From Pelagicoccus sp. SDUM812003 (GTDB lineage: Bacteria > Verrucomicrobiota > Verrucomicrobiia > Opitutales > Opitutaceae): 64,000 nt of DNA. The position numbers and the translations under genes are program-made. The notes beneath the pieces are model-generated. The model was given only the letters and a program-made list of their open reading frames with translations. It was not told where the DNA came from and ran no database searches. This document shows, in pieces, positions 53,512 to 63,029 of this stretch (its first letter is position 1; each line of letters begins with the position of its first letter). Location of the stretch: assembly GCF_031127815.1 (NCBI RefSeq), contig NZ_JARXHY010000017.1, forward strand, positions 1 to 64,000, written 5' to 3'.

Positions 53512-55602
53512 CTAGAATTCCTTGCGGAAATCGAGCAGGAACTCCCTTTGTATTTCCGTCGGTATGACAAGCGTGTCCTTCAGCAGTCCCTCGCTCGTCT
53601 GGGAATCGAAGAGGTTTCTGGCCAGGAAGGAAACGCTGAAGCTATGGCGAAACTCCTTCGTGAGGCGAAGGTCGCCTTGGAAGATCTCTGGCTGCTTCCC
53701 AGTCGGGTTTTCGAAGGAGCTAGCGTAGCGGAGGCCCAAGTCGAGCCGCAGCGATTCGCTCAGAGGAGCGTTCAGCCAGAGCGACGCTTGGTGCATCGGC
53801 GCGTTGTTGTCCAAAATGGCCGCGCCGCGGGCTGCGAGAGCCGAGCTGGGGGATCCGTCCTGCGGTTCGAGCGTGAGAAATCGATCCTCGAGGTAGGCGT
53901 AGTTGAGCGTGGATCCGAGCCTATGGCCAAGGCGCCAGTTGAAGCTCGCTTCGAAGCCTTTGGAGTAGCCGAAAGCGGTATTGGTGATGTAGAGGCGCGG
54001 GCCGTCGTAGCTAGGATCCGAGCTCGCCTCGGCGTCGATCAGGATGCGGTTTCCGAAGAGCTGATCGTAGTGGTAGTAGAAGGCGCTGAGGTCGAGGCTG
54101 CAGTGTTCGCCCAGGAGCCGGCGATACCCGATCTCGTAGGCGTCGAGTTCCTCAGGCATGACCTCTCCGAGGCGGGAGTCCTTCAGGAAGCCGAAGGAGA
54201 GGGAGAGCTCGTTTGGGTTTTCCTGGAGCAGGATGGATCGCAGGCTTTCCGCGAAGAGGATGGTCTTGGAGTTCGCCACGCTGGGGGCGATGGGCCGCTT
54301 GGCGCTGCTTCCGGAGATCCAGAACCGATCGGATTCGGAAGGGTGAAACACCAGGCTGGCGTTGGGCAGGGAGCAGGTCAGGTCCTGGTAGGAGTCGTAG
54401 CTGGTGTTGATGCCGAGAGAGAGCTGCAGCTCCTCCGGTACCAGCCAGTGGGAAAGCGTCGCTCCGAAGCTGGCTCGCTCGGTGGTGGTTTCGTAGTCGT
54501 CTTCGAACTGAATGACGTGGTTGCCAGCCAGATCGTCGAGACTCAGTCCGGCGCTCGCTCTCAAGGTGACTTCGGAGCGCTCGCCGAGTTGCTGGCGCAG
54601 TTTCACTTGAGCGCCCATCGACCCTCGATCGCCCACGACATAGGCGGTATCGAGGCGCGTGTATCCAGCCCAGGCGGACAGGTCGAAGGCCGTTCCGGTT
54701 ACGGTTTCCTTGGCCCACTTCGCTTGCATGCTCGCTCCATATTGCTCCTCGGGGCGGCGGCGGGCGAACAGGCCATCGTTTTCCAGATCCGGATGAAAGA
54801 CGGCGTATCCAAGTTTTGAGGAAAAGAGCTCTGCGGAAACGGTGAACAAACTGCTGGCGCTTCGCAGGTGGTCGAGCTGGAAGCCGATGCGGCCAGTTGT
54901 CCAATCGTCCTTGTAGTAGGCAGAGGCGCTTGGCTCCCGGTGAAGGGCCTTCCCGTAGACGCGGGCCGAGGTCTTGTTGTCGAGTTTCCATCCGTAGCGC
55001 CCCTGCACGCCGCGATTTTCGCTGCCGCCCTGTATCCGAAAGACGGATCCCTCGGTCTCGAAGGCGGACTTCATGTTCACGTTTACCATGCCATTCACGG
55101 CGTTGGCGCTCCAAAGGCTGCCGCCGGGGCCATAGACGATTTCGATGGAAGCGATGTCGTCCTTGAGAAGATCGTGCTCGTTGGCGAAGAAACCGGAGTA
55201 GAGGTTTCCGTAGAGATTGCGCTCGTCCACGGTGAAGAGCACGCGGTTGGTGAAGCGCGAGTTCATGCCTCTGATGCCGATGCCCCAAATGCCGTTGGAG
55301 GGTCGCATGATGTGCACCCCGGGAGCGTAGCGCAGCATTTCCGGTATGGAGTCGACCGGCAGGTTTTCCATGGCCTCGGCATCGAAGATATAGGAGCCGG
55401 TGGCGGTGTCGAAGATGCGGCTAGGCAACTTGTCGGTGCGCACCACGGGCACTTCGGCCAATTCCTCCAGGCTCATGGAGTCGATGGCTAGCTCCTGAGC
55501 CAGGGCAGGGCCCGCGCATAGGCAGATCCAAGCGATGTGGAAGAATCGAAGGAAATGTCGGCGACAAAGGCGTCTAGGTCTGGAATCGAGAGGAGGAAAC
55601 AT
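53512..55602 (-). CDS. TonB-dependent receptor
   Basis: 696 residues from the Met at 55602, which starts a signal peptide ending near LAQE; the open frame to 55743 has no signal-like start. After MSLEELAEVPVVRTDKLPSR, a plug domain (about 50-170, with ENLPVDSIPEMLRYAPGVHI and VYGPGGSLWSANAVNGMVNV) and a 22-strand-type barrel follow, ending in the aromatic KEF signature. It has no STN domain. The SLEELAEVPV opening is typical of receptors that lie upstream of YfiR-like and sensor-kinase genes. Ligand unknown. Its stop is two bases before the YfiR start. Confidence 0.88.
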   Translation of the reverse strand: MFPPLDSRPRRLCRRHFLRFFHIAWICLCAGPALAQELAIDSMSLEELAEVPVVRTDKLPSRIFDTATGSYIFDAEAMENLPVDSIPEMLRYAPGVHIMRPSNGIWGIGIRGMNSRFTNRVLFTVDERNLYGNLYSGFFANEHDLLKDDIASIEIVYGPGGSLWSANAVNGMVNVNMKSAFETEGSVFRIQGGSENRGVQGRYGWKLDNKTSARVYGKALHREPSASAYYKDDWTTGRIGFQLDHLRSASSLFTVSAELFSSKLGYAVFHPDLENDGLFARRRPEEQYGASMQAKWAKETVTGTAFDLSAWAGYTRLDTAYVVGDRGSMGAQVKLRQQLGERSEVTLRASAGLSLDDLAGNHVIQFEDDYETTTERASFGATLSHWLVPEELQLSLGINTSYDSYQDLTCSLPNASLVFHPSESDRFWISGSSAKRPIAPSVANSKTILFAESLRSILLQENPNELSLSFGFLKDSRLGEVMPEELDAYEIGYRRLLGEHCSLDLSAFYYHYDQLFGNRILIDAEASSDPSYDGPRLYITNTAFGYSKGFEASFNWRLGHRLGSTLNYAYLEDRFLTLEPQDGSPSSALAARGAAILDNNAPMHQASLWLNAPLSESLRLDLGLRYASSFENPTGKQPEIFQGDLRLTKEFRHSFSVSFLARNLFDSQTSEGLLKDTLVIPTEIQREFLLDFRKEF

Positions 55603-55721
55603 GAGGGGATCCGGATGAGGTCCGCAGATCGCCTGATAGGGAAAAAGGCAGGTCTTTGGGGTGTTGTAAGGATCCAATGCAAAGGCGAGAAGTTTTTCTT
55701 CGGCGAGCCGATGTTGATACG

Positions 55722-55751
55722 AAAAACCCGAAGGTCGAGACAACCTTCGGG
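55722..55751 (-). terminator. Rho-independent terminator of pgi
   Basis: Perfect 9-bp stem CCCGAAGGT/ACCTTCGGG (55727-55735 with 55743-55751) with a 7-base loop; five Ts follow on the minus strand. It lies 28 bases after the pgi stop and upstream of the TonB receptor gene. Confidence 0.9.
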
Positions 55752-55778
55752 CTCTTGGGAAAACGTTTTTCGAAGACG

Positions 55779-57359
55779 CTACGCCATGATGAGGAACTTG
55801 GCCTCGTGCCAGGCGGCCCCATCGATCTTGGAGATGCCGGCCTTGGCGTTGGCCGCCATGTGAAGGGCGATCTTGTAGACCAGCTCGGTGGACTCCGGTT
55901 TGCCCAGCTTTTCCGCGATGGCGGGAGCGTCCAGCGAGGAGCCCTTGTTGGCCTCGAGGGTGGCGACGATGCCCTTGGCCAGCTCGATGGCGGCTCCGGC
56001 CGCCTTCTTGCCCGCTTCCACGCCCGGCTGGTGGTAGGCGTTGATGTTGGTCAAGGTCGCGTAGTAGCCGACGGCCCGCTCGTAGAGAGCGATGAGATTC
56101 GCTACGCTGCCTTCGTTGATCTCGGCGGTGGTGAGGGTGATGGACTGGCGTCCGGTTTCGCCGAGGGCTTCGCGGGTACCCAGCAGGAAGCCTTGCAGGT
56201 AGTCGCCCGCGGTGACGCCTGGCTCGACTTCGATGGAGGGACCGTTGCGGTCTTTTAGGACCTCGATGAAAGTGGCGAAGAAGTTAGGCACGCCCTCGCG
56301 CAGCTGCTGCACGTAGGCGTGCTGGTCGGTGGAGCCTTTGTTTCCGTAGACCGCGATGCCTTGGTTGACCACGTTTCCGTCGAGGTCGAACTCCTTGCCC
56401 AGCGACTCCATGATGAGCTGCTGCAGGTAGCGGGAGAAGAGCAGGAGGCGATCCTTGTAGGGGAGGATGACCATGTCCTTCTCGCCCTTGCCATTGGTGG
56501 CGAAGAACCATGCCAACGCCAGCAAGGCGGCGGGGTTCTTTTCGATCTCCTTGGCGCGAGTGACCTTGTCCATGGCGGCCGCTCCATCGAGCAAGGCCTG
56601 GATGTCGATGCCCTGAAGAGCGGCGGCTACGAGGCCTACGGCGCAAAGCACGGAGGTACGTCCGCCGACCCAGTCCCACATTTCGAAGCGCTCCAGCCAG
56701 CCCTCGGAGACGGCGACCTTGTCCAGCTTGGAGTCGACGCCGGTGATGGCCACGGCGTGCTTGGCAAAATCCAGTCCCATGTCGGCGTAGGCCTTCTGGG
56801 CTTCCAGCATGCCGTTGCGCGTTTCCGCGGTGCCGCCGGATTTTGAGATGACGAGGGAGAGGGTGCTTCCGAGGCGATCGCCGATGGCGTTGAGGGCCAG
56901 GTCCATGCCGTCCGGATCGGTGTTGTCGAAGAAGTGCACCTGAGCCTTGTCCTCGCTGGGCACGCCGAGGGCGTGGGCGATGAACTGAGGACCGAGGGCG
57001 GAGCCGCCAATGCCGATGACCAGGATGTCAGTGAACGGGCCGTTGGCTCCCTTCAGGGCGCCGGAGTGGACCTTTGCGGCGAAGGCTTTGATCTTATCCA
57101 CGCTGGATGAGATGGTTTCCTTAAGCTCGTCAGTGGGGGCCAGAGCGGCGTCGCGCAGCCAGTAGTGACCGACCATGCGGCCTTCGTCCGGATTGGCGAT
57201 GGCCCCGGATTCGAGCTCGTCCATGGCAGCGAAGGCCTTGGCGAAAGCGTCGCGTTGGGAGTCGATGTAGCCCTCGGGCAGGCCAAGTCGGCTGAGATCA
57301 AGTGAGAGAGACACTTCGGGAAAATCGAAGGTCAGCGCTTTGTAGGTATCCCAAGACAT
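55779..57359 (-). CDS. pgi: Glucose-6-phosphate isomerase
   Basis: 526 residues. The phosphate-binding loops read [12 protein letters not shown] and [11 protein letters not shown], with [12 protein letters not shown] and [15 protein letters not shown] supplying the PGI signature region and the catalytic histidine. It interconverts glucose 6-phosphate and fructose 6-phosphate, linking glk and glgB to fba. It resembles the longer PGI forms of Chlamydia and Verrucomicrobia. Single-gene unit with its own terminator. Confidence 0.95.
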   Translation of the reverse strand: MSWDTYKALTFDFPEVSLSLDLSRLGLPEGYIDSQRDAFAKAFAAMDELESGAIANPDEGRMVGHYWLRDAALAPTDELKETISSSVDKIKAFAAKVHSGALKGANGPFTDILVIGIGGSALGPQFIAHALGVPSEDKAQVHFFDNTDPDGMDLALNAIGDRLGSTLSLVISKSGGTAETRNGMLEAQKAYADMGLDFAKHAVAITGVDSKLDKVAVSEGWLERFEMWDWVGGRTSVLCAVGLVAAALQGIDIQALLDGAAAMDKVTRAKEIEKNPAALLALAWFFATNGKGEKDMVILPYKDRLLLFSRYLQQLIMESLGKEFDLDGNVVNQGIAVYGNKGSTDQHAYVQQLREGVPNFFATFIEVLKDRNGPSIEVEPGVTAGDYLQGFLLGTREALGETGRQSITLTTAEINEGSVANLIALYERAVGYYATLTNINAYHQPGVEAGKKAAGAAIELAKGIVATLEANKGSSLDAPAIAEKLGKPESTELVYKIALHMAANAKAGISKIDGAAWHEAKFLIMA

Positions 57360-57410
57360 AATGTGTGGATTTCTGGTTAAGGATGAAAGATTTTGATGGT
57401 TGATAAACGA

Positions 57411-57440
57411 AAAGAGCCCGGGACGGCGCCCGGGCTCTAC
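57411..57440 (-). terminator. Rho-independent terminator of ilvD
   Basis: Perfect 10-bp stem AGAGCCCGGG/CCCGGGCTCT (57413-57422 with 57429-57438) with a 6-base loop. T-rich sequence follows on the minus strand, about 55 bases after the ilvD stop. Confidence 0.9.
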
Positions 57441-57492
57441 CTCGAAAAGGAGTGTGGTAGGGTTCGGGGGCTGTCCCGAACGGATGAGTCTG

Positions 57493-59196
57493 TTATAGGT
57501 TTTTATCGGTCACCGCGCCTTCGGAGGCGGAAGCGGCCAACTTGGCGAACTTGCCCAGCACGCCTCGCGTTTCGCCGGGTCCTTTGGGCACGAAGGCCGC
57601 CATGCGGCGATCGTATTCGTCCTGAGGAATGTTCAGGGAAATGGTGTTTTTGACCGCGTCGATTTCGATCTCGTCGCCGTTTTGCACGATGCCGATCGGA
57701 CCGCCGCAAGCGGCTTCCGGGGTGATGTGGCCCACGTCGAAGCCGTGCGAGCCTCCGGAGAAGCGACCGTCGGTGATGAGGGCCACTTCCTTGATCAGGC
57801 CGCGTCCGGCCACCGCGGACGTGGGCGAAAGCATTTCGCGCATGCCAGGGCCGCCGACTGGACCTTCGTTGCGAATGACCACGATGTCGCCCGCCACTAC
57901 GTCTCCACGCAGGATGCCTTGAAGGGAGTCTTCCTCGTTTTCGTAGACCTTGGCGGTGCCCTTGAAGTAGAGGCCTTCCTTGCCGGTGATCTTGCCCACG
58001 GCTCCCGTGGGGGCGAGGTTGCCGCGCAGGATGCGCAGGTGAGCGGTTTCCTTGATTGGCTGATCCCAGGGACGAATGATGTCCTGCTGGTCTGGATACG
58101 CGGGGTAGGGCTGCACGTTGGCCAGGTTTTCCGCGATGGTTTTTCCGGTGACCGTCATGCAGGATCCGTCGAGCAATCCACGGTCCAGCAGGATGCGCAT
58201 CATGGGCTGGATGCCGCCGATGCGGATGAGGTGGGACATGTTGTACTTGCCGAAGGGCTTCACGTCGGCGAGCAGGGGAATCTGCTCGGCGAGGCGTTCG
58301 AAGTCGTCGATGGTCAGATCGACGTCGGCTGCGTGGGCGATGGCCAGCAAGTGGAGAATGATGTTGGTGGAGCCGCCTAGGGCCAAGCAGGTCTTGATGG
58401 CGTTTTCGAAGGCCGGCTTGGTCATGATGTCGCTCGGCTTGAGATCGAGCTCGATGAGCTTGGCGACTTGTTTGCCCGCGTTGAAGCAGTCGTCGCGCTT
58501 CTCCTTTCCGACCGCCAGCTGAGCGGAGGAGCCGGGCAGGGACATGCCGAGGGCCTCGATGGCGGTGGCCATGGAGTTCGCGGTGTACATGCCGCCGCAG
58601 GAGCCGGCTCCCGGGATGGCGCAGGATTCGATTTCCTTCAGCTCCGCGTCGTCGATCTCGCCCTTGGCGTGGCGACCGACCGCTTCGAAGACGGAGACGA
58701 TGTCCACTGGCTTGTCCTTATGGATACCAGGCAGGATGGAGCCGCCATAGACGAAGACCGCGGGGCGGTTGAGCCGAGCGATAGCGATCATGCAGCCCGG
58801 CATGTTCTTGTCGCACCCACCGATGGCCACAAGACCGTCCATGCTTTCGCCCGCCATGACGGTTTCGATGGAGTCGGCGATGACTTCTCGGGAAACCAGG
58901 CTGTAGCGCATGCCCTTGGTTCCCATGGAAATGCCGTCGGAAATGGTGATGGTGGAGAAGTTCACCGGCTTGGCTCCGCCGGCGTCGGCGCCCTTGGTCG
59001 CATGTTCGGCGAGCTCGTCGATGTGCATGTTGCAGGGCGTGAGGTCGCTGCCGGTGGAAGCGATGCCGACTTGAGGTTTCTTGAAATCCTCGTCCGTGAA
59101 GCCCACGGCTCGTAGCATGGAGCGCGCGGGGGCGCGGTCGTTCCCGTCAACCAGAGTGGCGGAGTGAGGACGTTTGCAGGGGGTCTGTTCGCTCAA
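57493..59196 (-). CDS. ilvD: Dihydroxy-acid dehydratase
   Basis: 567 residues. The Fe-S cysteine segments are [10 protein letters not shown] and [25 protein letters not shown], with family signatures [10 protein letters not shown] and [10 protein letters not shown] near the end. It dehydrates 2,3-dihydroxy-3-methylbutanoate (and -pentanoate) to the keto acids for valine and isoleucine synthesis in the cytoplasm. No other ilv genes are nearby. It is divergent from scpB and ends at a strong terminator. Confidence 0.95.
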   Translation of the reverse strand: MSEQTPCKRPHSATLVDGNDRAPARSMLRAVGFTDEDFKKPQVGIASTGSDLTPCNMHIDELAEHATKGADAGGAKPVNFSTITISDGISMGTKGMRYSLVSREVIADSIETVMAGESMDGLVAIGGCDKNMPGCMIAIARLNRPAVFVYGGSILPGIHKDKPVDIVSVFEAVGRHAKGEIDDAELKEIESCAIPGAGSCGGMYTANSMATAIEALGMSLPGSSAQLAVGKEKRDDCFNAGKQVAKLIELDLKPSDIMTKPAFENAIKTCLALGGSTNIILHLLAIAHAADVDLTIDDFERLAEQIPLLADVKPFGKYNMSHLIRIGGIQPMMRILLDRGLLDGSCMTVTGKTIAENLANVQPYPAYPDQQDIIRPWDQPIKETAHLRILRGNLAPTGAVGKITGKEGLYFKGTAKVYENEEDSLQGILRGDVVAGDIVVIRNEGPVGGPGMREMLSPTSAVAGRGLIKEVALITDGRFSGGSHGFDVGHITPEAACGGPIGIVQNGDEIEIDAVKNTISLNIPQDEYDRRMAAFVPKGPGETRGVLGKFAKLAASASEGAVTDKNL

Positions 59197-59350
59197 GGTA
59201 GTACGAAGGTTAAAAAGTTTGATTTGCCTTCTTCTCTGCAGGCCGTAGCGGTCTCTGCAGAAAAAAGAGAACCTTTACATCAGAGCTTTGGATTGCGATC
59301 AAGTTATACTTTGTCGCTTTTCCGCACCCAATTTCCCTCCGTATTCATCC

Positions 59351-60253
59351 ATGGCATTCAGCTTAGACCGTGTTTTAAAAGCCCTACTTTTCGGCGCGTC
59401 CGGCCCCTTGAGCGTCAAGGACATACAAGCTGTATTCACCAAATTCCACGCGGCGATCGAGGAGCCGGAGGAAGAGGAGGCGTCGCCGGACTACGAGGAG
59501 CCCGAGCAGCCCTTTCTGCCAGGCGACGGCATGCCGACCACCGAGGTGCCTTCGCTAGTGACATCCGCTCAGATCCGGGAGTGCATGGACAGAATCGCGG
59601 AGGAGCTGGTGGAGAAGGACGAAGTGTACCGTCTCATCGAGCGCCACAGCGGCTTCGTGCTGGTGACCTCGCCCACGGTGGGCGAGTGGATCCGGCTGCT
59701 GCGCGACGAGCCGCGACCGATCAAGCTCAACCAATCCGCATTGGAGACGCTGGCGGTGATCGCCTACCGGCAGCCGGTGGTTCGGGCAGAGGTGGAAAAG
59801 ATCCGCGGCGTGTCCATCGACTCGCCGCTGAGCAAGCTGCTCGAGCGCGATTTCGTTCAGGTGGTCGGACGAGCGGACCTGCCCGGACGGCCCATTCAAT
59901 ACGGTACTACCGAAGCCTTTCTGGAGTTTGTGGGAATACGCTCTATCGAGGAGCTGCCGGCCTCCGACGTATTGTCGCCGCGCCAGATCGACGAGTGGCT
60001 ACACGAGGTTTCCAACCAGCATGAGGTAACGGAGAGGGAGATGGGTCTGCCTGAGGGCGAGCGTTCGACCAAGGGCGACGAGGATGAGCAGACGCAGTCC
60101 TTGAACTTCGAGGAGGAAAGCGAGCCCAAGGCGGAAGAATCGCCAGAGGTGGCCCAGGGATCGAGCTCCGCGGCTCAGGAAGACGTCGAGAGCGAGGAGC
60201 CCTCCGATCAAAGCGAAGAGCCAGATTCGGAAGACAGCGAGGAAAAGGTTTAG
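59351..60253 (+). CDS. scpB: Segregation and condensation protein B
   Basis: 300 residues from the Met at 59351. An N-terminal winged-helix region with FSLDRVLKALLFGASGPLS is followed by an acidic insertion (EEPEEEEASPDYEEPEQ). The core family motif is LNQSALETLAVIAYRQPVVRAEVEKIRGV, then LLERDFVQVVGRADLPGRPIQYGTT. The C-terminal 85 residues form a very acidic Glu/Ser tail, longer than usual. It binds ScpA in the SMC complex. It lies 4 bases before pheA, so the two are likely co-transcribed. Confidence 0.92.
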   Translation: MAFSLDRVLKALLFGASGPLSVKDIQAVFTKFHAAIEEPEEEEASPDYEEPEQPFLPGDGMPTTEVPSLVTSAQIRECMDRIAEELVEKDEVYRLIERHSGFVLVTSPTVGEWIRLLRDEPRPIKLNQSALETLAVIAYRQPVVRAEVEKIRGVSIDSPLSKLLERDFVQVVGRADLPGRPIQYGTTEAFLEFVGIRSIEELPASDVLSPRQIDEWLHEVSNQHEVTEREMGLPEGERSTKGDEDEQTQSLNFEEESEPKAEESPEVAQGSSSAAQEDVESEEPSDQSEEPDSEDSEEKV

Positions 60254-60257
60254 TCGT

Positions 60258-61325
60258 ATGGATTTGGATACATTGAGGAAGAAGATCGACGAGATCGATC
60301 TGCAGGTTCTGGAGCTGCTGAACGAACGCGTTCGCACTGCCGCTGAGATCGGGCATGTGAAGCGGCTCGAGGGCTCTCCCATCTATGTGGCCAGTCGGGA
60401 GGAACAAGTGCTCAGCAAGCTGGGCAAGCTGAACAAAGGGCCGCTGAAGGACGAGGCGATTCGGGCCATCTATCGCGAGATCATGTCGGCTGCCATCGCG
60501 TTGGAAAAACCCATGCGCATCGCCTACCTGGGTCCCGAGGCCACCTATACGCACCAGGCTGCCAACAAGAAGTTCGGAGCGAGCATCGAGTACATTCCCG
60601 CTCCGGCCATTCCGGACGTGTTTCATATGGTTTCCAAGGGCGAAGCGGATCACGGCGTGATCCCGATCGAAAACTCCACCGAAGGGGCCGTTTCGCACTC
60701 CATGGACATGTTCTTCGAATCGGATTTGAAGATCTGCGCCCAGATTTTCATGCCGATCTCGCACTGCTTGATTTCGCAGTCGCCGGTGGAGGCGATTGAG
60801 CGCGTGTACTCCAAGGATCAGGCCATCGGCCAATGCCGCAAGTGGCTTCACGCCCACCTGAGCAACGCGTCGCTGCATACCTGCGACAGCACCACCCAAG
60901 CGGTGCAGGTCGCCAAGAAGGATCCGAAAGCGGCCGCCATCGCTTCCGTACTGGCTTCCGATCTGTACGGTGTGCCTGTAGTTAAGGAAGGGATACAGGA
61001 CAGATCGGACAACACGACCCGCTTCCTCGTCATCGCCAAGGAGTCGAGCGGCTACGTGGAAGGGGTGGCTTTCAAGAGCAGTTTCCTGCTGTCCATCGAC
61101 GACAGCGTAGGCGCCTTGGAGCGAGCCTTGCATGTGTTCTCGTCGCGCAATCTCAACCTGAGCAAGATCGAGTCGCGCCCCAATGGAAAGACGGCCTGGG
61201 AGTACAGCTTTTTCGTGGACGTGATCGGCCACTACGAGCAGGACACCATAGCCGAAGCGATCGAGGAGCTGCGCGGCTTCTGCCCCTTCGTGAAATGGCT
61301 GGGCAGCTATCCCAACGTCAAGTAG
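60258..61325 (+). CDS. pheA: Bifunctional chorismate mutase / prephenate dehydratase
   Basis: 355 residues. An AroQ-type chorismate mutase helix domain (about 1-85: LRKKIDEIDLQVLELLNERV) precedes a prephenate dehydratase domain (about 90-270: AYLGPEATYTHQAA, IPIENSTEGAV, NTTRFLVI). A C-terminal ACT domain has LSKIESRPNGKTAWEYSFFVD, so phenylalanine feedback is expected. It converts chorismate to phenylpyruvate. It follows scpB by 4 bases. Confidence 0.95.
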   Translation: MDLDTLRKKIDEIDLQVLELLNERVRTAAEIGHVKRLEGSPIYVASREEQVLSKLGKLNKGPLKDEAIRAIYREIMSAAIALEKPMRIAYLGPEATYTHQAANKKFGASIEYIPAPAIPDVFHMVSKGEADHGVIPIENSTEGAVSHSMDMFFESDLKICAQIFMPISHCLISQSPVEAIERVYSKDQAIGQCRKWLHAHLSNASLHTCDSTTQAVQVAKKDPKAAAIASVLASDLYGVPVVKEGIQDRSDNTTRFLVIAKESSGYVEGVAFKSSFLLSIDDSVGALERALHVFSSRNLNLSKIESRPNGKTAWEYSFFVDVIGHYEQDTIAEAIEELRGFCPFVKWLGSYPNVK

Positions 61326-61415
61326 GTCAGGACCCCGTGCATCGCGGATCGCGGTTTGCGGCGCAGGCGTACAAAATCATTGTAGTCCGGGCCGGAATAC
61401 ACCAGTCTAGTCCTT

Positions 61416-62447
61416 ATGGATACGCTTAGAGTCGGGGTGATTGGGGCCGGAGCGAACACTCGTTTGCGGCATATACCAGGGTTTCAGGAAATCGAAGGAG
61501 TGAGCGTGGAGGTGGTCTGCAATCGCAGCGAATCCTCTTCTCGATCCGTGGCGGAAGCCTTCGGCATCGAACGCATCGCCAAAACGTGGCAGGAGGTGGT
61601 CGAGGATCCCGAGATCGACGCCATCTGCATCGGCACCTGGCCGTACCTGCACGCTCCCATCACCATAGCCGCTCTCGAAGCTGGCAAGCACGTGCTGACC
61701 GAGGCGCGCATGGCGATGAACGCAGCGGAGGCGGAGGAGATGCTGGCCGCTTCCAAGGCCCATCCCGATCTAGTCGCTCAGATCGTGCCGTCGCCGTTCA
61801 CTCTCAAGTGGGACAAGACCATTGCGAAGATCCTGGAAGCGGAGGAGCTAGGGACTCTGAGGGAAGTTCGCTTTCAGAAGTCGCTCGGTTTGAATGTGGA
61901 TGCGAACGCGGCTCTGAACTGGCGACAGGACAAGGAGCTCAGTGGAAACAACACCTTGATGCTTGGCATCTACTACGAAGTGGTGAAGCGCTGGCTGAAG
62001 GCCGACCCGAAGCGGCTTCTGGCGAACGGCTCTGTATTCACAAAGGAAAGACGCGTGCCGAATGGTTCGAGCAAGCCCATCGAGATCCCGGAAACCATCA
62101 CCACCATCGCGGAGTACGATTCGGGACTGCGCCTGGTCGGGCAGATGTCGGGCGTGGAACTGGGAGCCTCGACCGACGAATACGTGATCGCAGGAAGCAA
62201 GGGCAGCTTGCGCATGGACCTGAGGGTGGGGAAGCTTTTCAAAACGCTTCTCGGCTCGAAGGAGGATGTGGTGAATCCGCTGCCGGAGGACATGGCGGAT
62301 TGGCGAGTGGAGGCGGACTTCGTGGAGAGCATTCGTAGTGGAAAACCGGTGACGCTCACCAATTTCGAAGACGGACTGGCGTATATGCGCTTTACCGATG
62401 CCGCGATCGAATCGCTTGCCAAGGACTCCGCTTGGGTGGAGCTGTAG
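61416..62447 (+). CDS. Gfo/Idh/MocA-family oxidoreductase
   Basis: 343 residues. The N-terminal Rossmann fold reads VGVIGAGANTRLRHIPG (6-22), and the EAGKHVLTEARMAMNAAEAEEM segment holds the usual EKP-type site, here EAR rather than EKP, so the usual Lys is replaced. The C-terminal alpha/beta domain follows. Members oxidise or reduce sugars and inositols with NAD(P). The changed motif may alter catalysis. Substrate unknown. Gene stands alone after pheA. Confidence 0.85.
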   Translation: MDTLRVGVIGAGANTRLRHIPGFQEIEGVSVEVVCNRSESSSRSVAEAFGIERIAKTWQEVVEDPEIDAICIGTWPYLHAPITIAALEAGKHVLTEARMAMNAAEAEEMLAASKAHPDLVAQIVPSPFTLKWDKTIAKILEAEELGTLREVRFQKSLGLNVDANAALNWRQDKELSGNNTLMLGIYYEVVKRWLKADPKRLLANGSVFTKERRVPNGSSKPIEIPETITTIAEYDSGLRLVGQMSGVELGASTDEYVIAGSKGSLRMDLRVGKLFKTLLGSKEDVVNPLPEDMADWRVEADFVESIRSGKPVTLTNFEDGLAYMRFTDAAIESLAKDSAWVEL

Positions 62448-62585
62448 CGAGAAGGGACTTCTGGAAGGTGACGGGCTGGGCGGCCCGCCCTTCGAGAGGA
62501 AAAGCGCAAGGGAAACGCCCTGCCGAAAAGCGGTGATTCAGCGCCCGGCGCCGCCGAATGCTTCCCCAGCTCGTGTCGAGATGGG

Positions 62586-63008
62586 CTATTCGTCGTCGCG
62601 AATGTAGGGATTGTCCTCGACTTGCTCCACGCCGAGGTTGTCGGGCGTCGCGTTGAAGTCGAAGCGAATGATATCCACCTTGCTGGAGCTCAGCGACGGG
62701 CTTTTCAGCACGAGCGATAGGCGAATCTCCTCCAGCAGTTTCTTTTGTCGCCGAGCATAGTCCAGATCCTCCACCGGTCCGTAAAGGTAGGTCAGCAGTT
62801 CGTGCTGGTAGCGCACGTACCAGCCCTCGTCGGTCAGTCCGAATTGGGTGGCGTCGATGCCGGGGTAGCGCTCGAAGAAGTCTTCTTTGTCGAGCTTGGC
62901 CCCGTCGGCGATAGCCTCGACGGGAAAGACGATGACGCGTTCCTGCTGGGCGTGAACGGTGGTTGCGGCGAGACTGAAAAGGGCGAAAAGCAGAATCGAT
63001 GGTTTCAT
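62586..63008 (-). CDS. Exported hypothetical protein
   Basis: 140 residues from the Met at 63008, with a signal peptide (1-20, ending VHAQ). The mature part is charged, with no motifs I recognise. It lies 21 bases after the repeat-protein gene on the same strand, so they are probably one operon. A GC-rich inverted repeat related to copies A and B (GGCAGGGCGT near 62515-62524) lies beyond its stop, between it and the convergent Gfo/Idh gene. Confidence 0.65.
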   Translation of the reverse strand: MKPSILLFALFSLAATTVHAQQERVIVFPVEAIADGAKLDKEDFFERYPGIDATQFGLTDEGWYVRYQHELLTYLYGPVEDLDYARRQKKLLEEIRLSLVLKSPSLSSSKVDIIRFDFNATPDNLGVEQVEDNPYIRDDE

Positions 63009-63029
63009 AGGAGAACCGATGGCATGCAT

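Noticed and set aside
53548-54819. 423-residue open frame antisense to the TonB-dependent receptor
   Set aside because: No motifs and a biased composition; the receptor frame is complete with plug, barrel and aromatic end.
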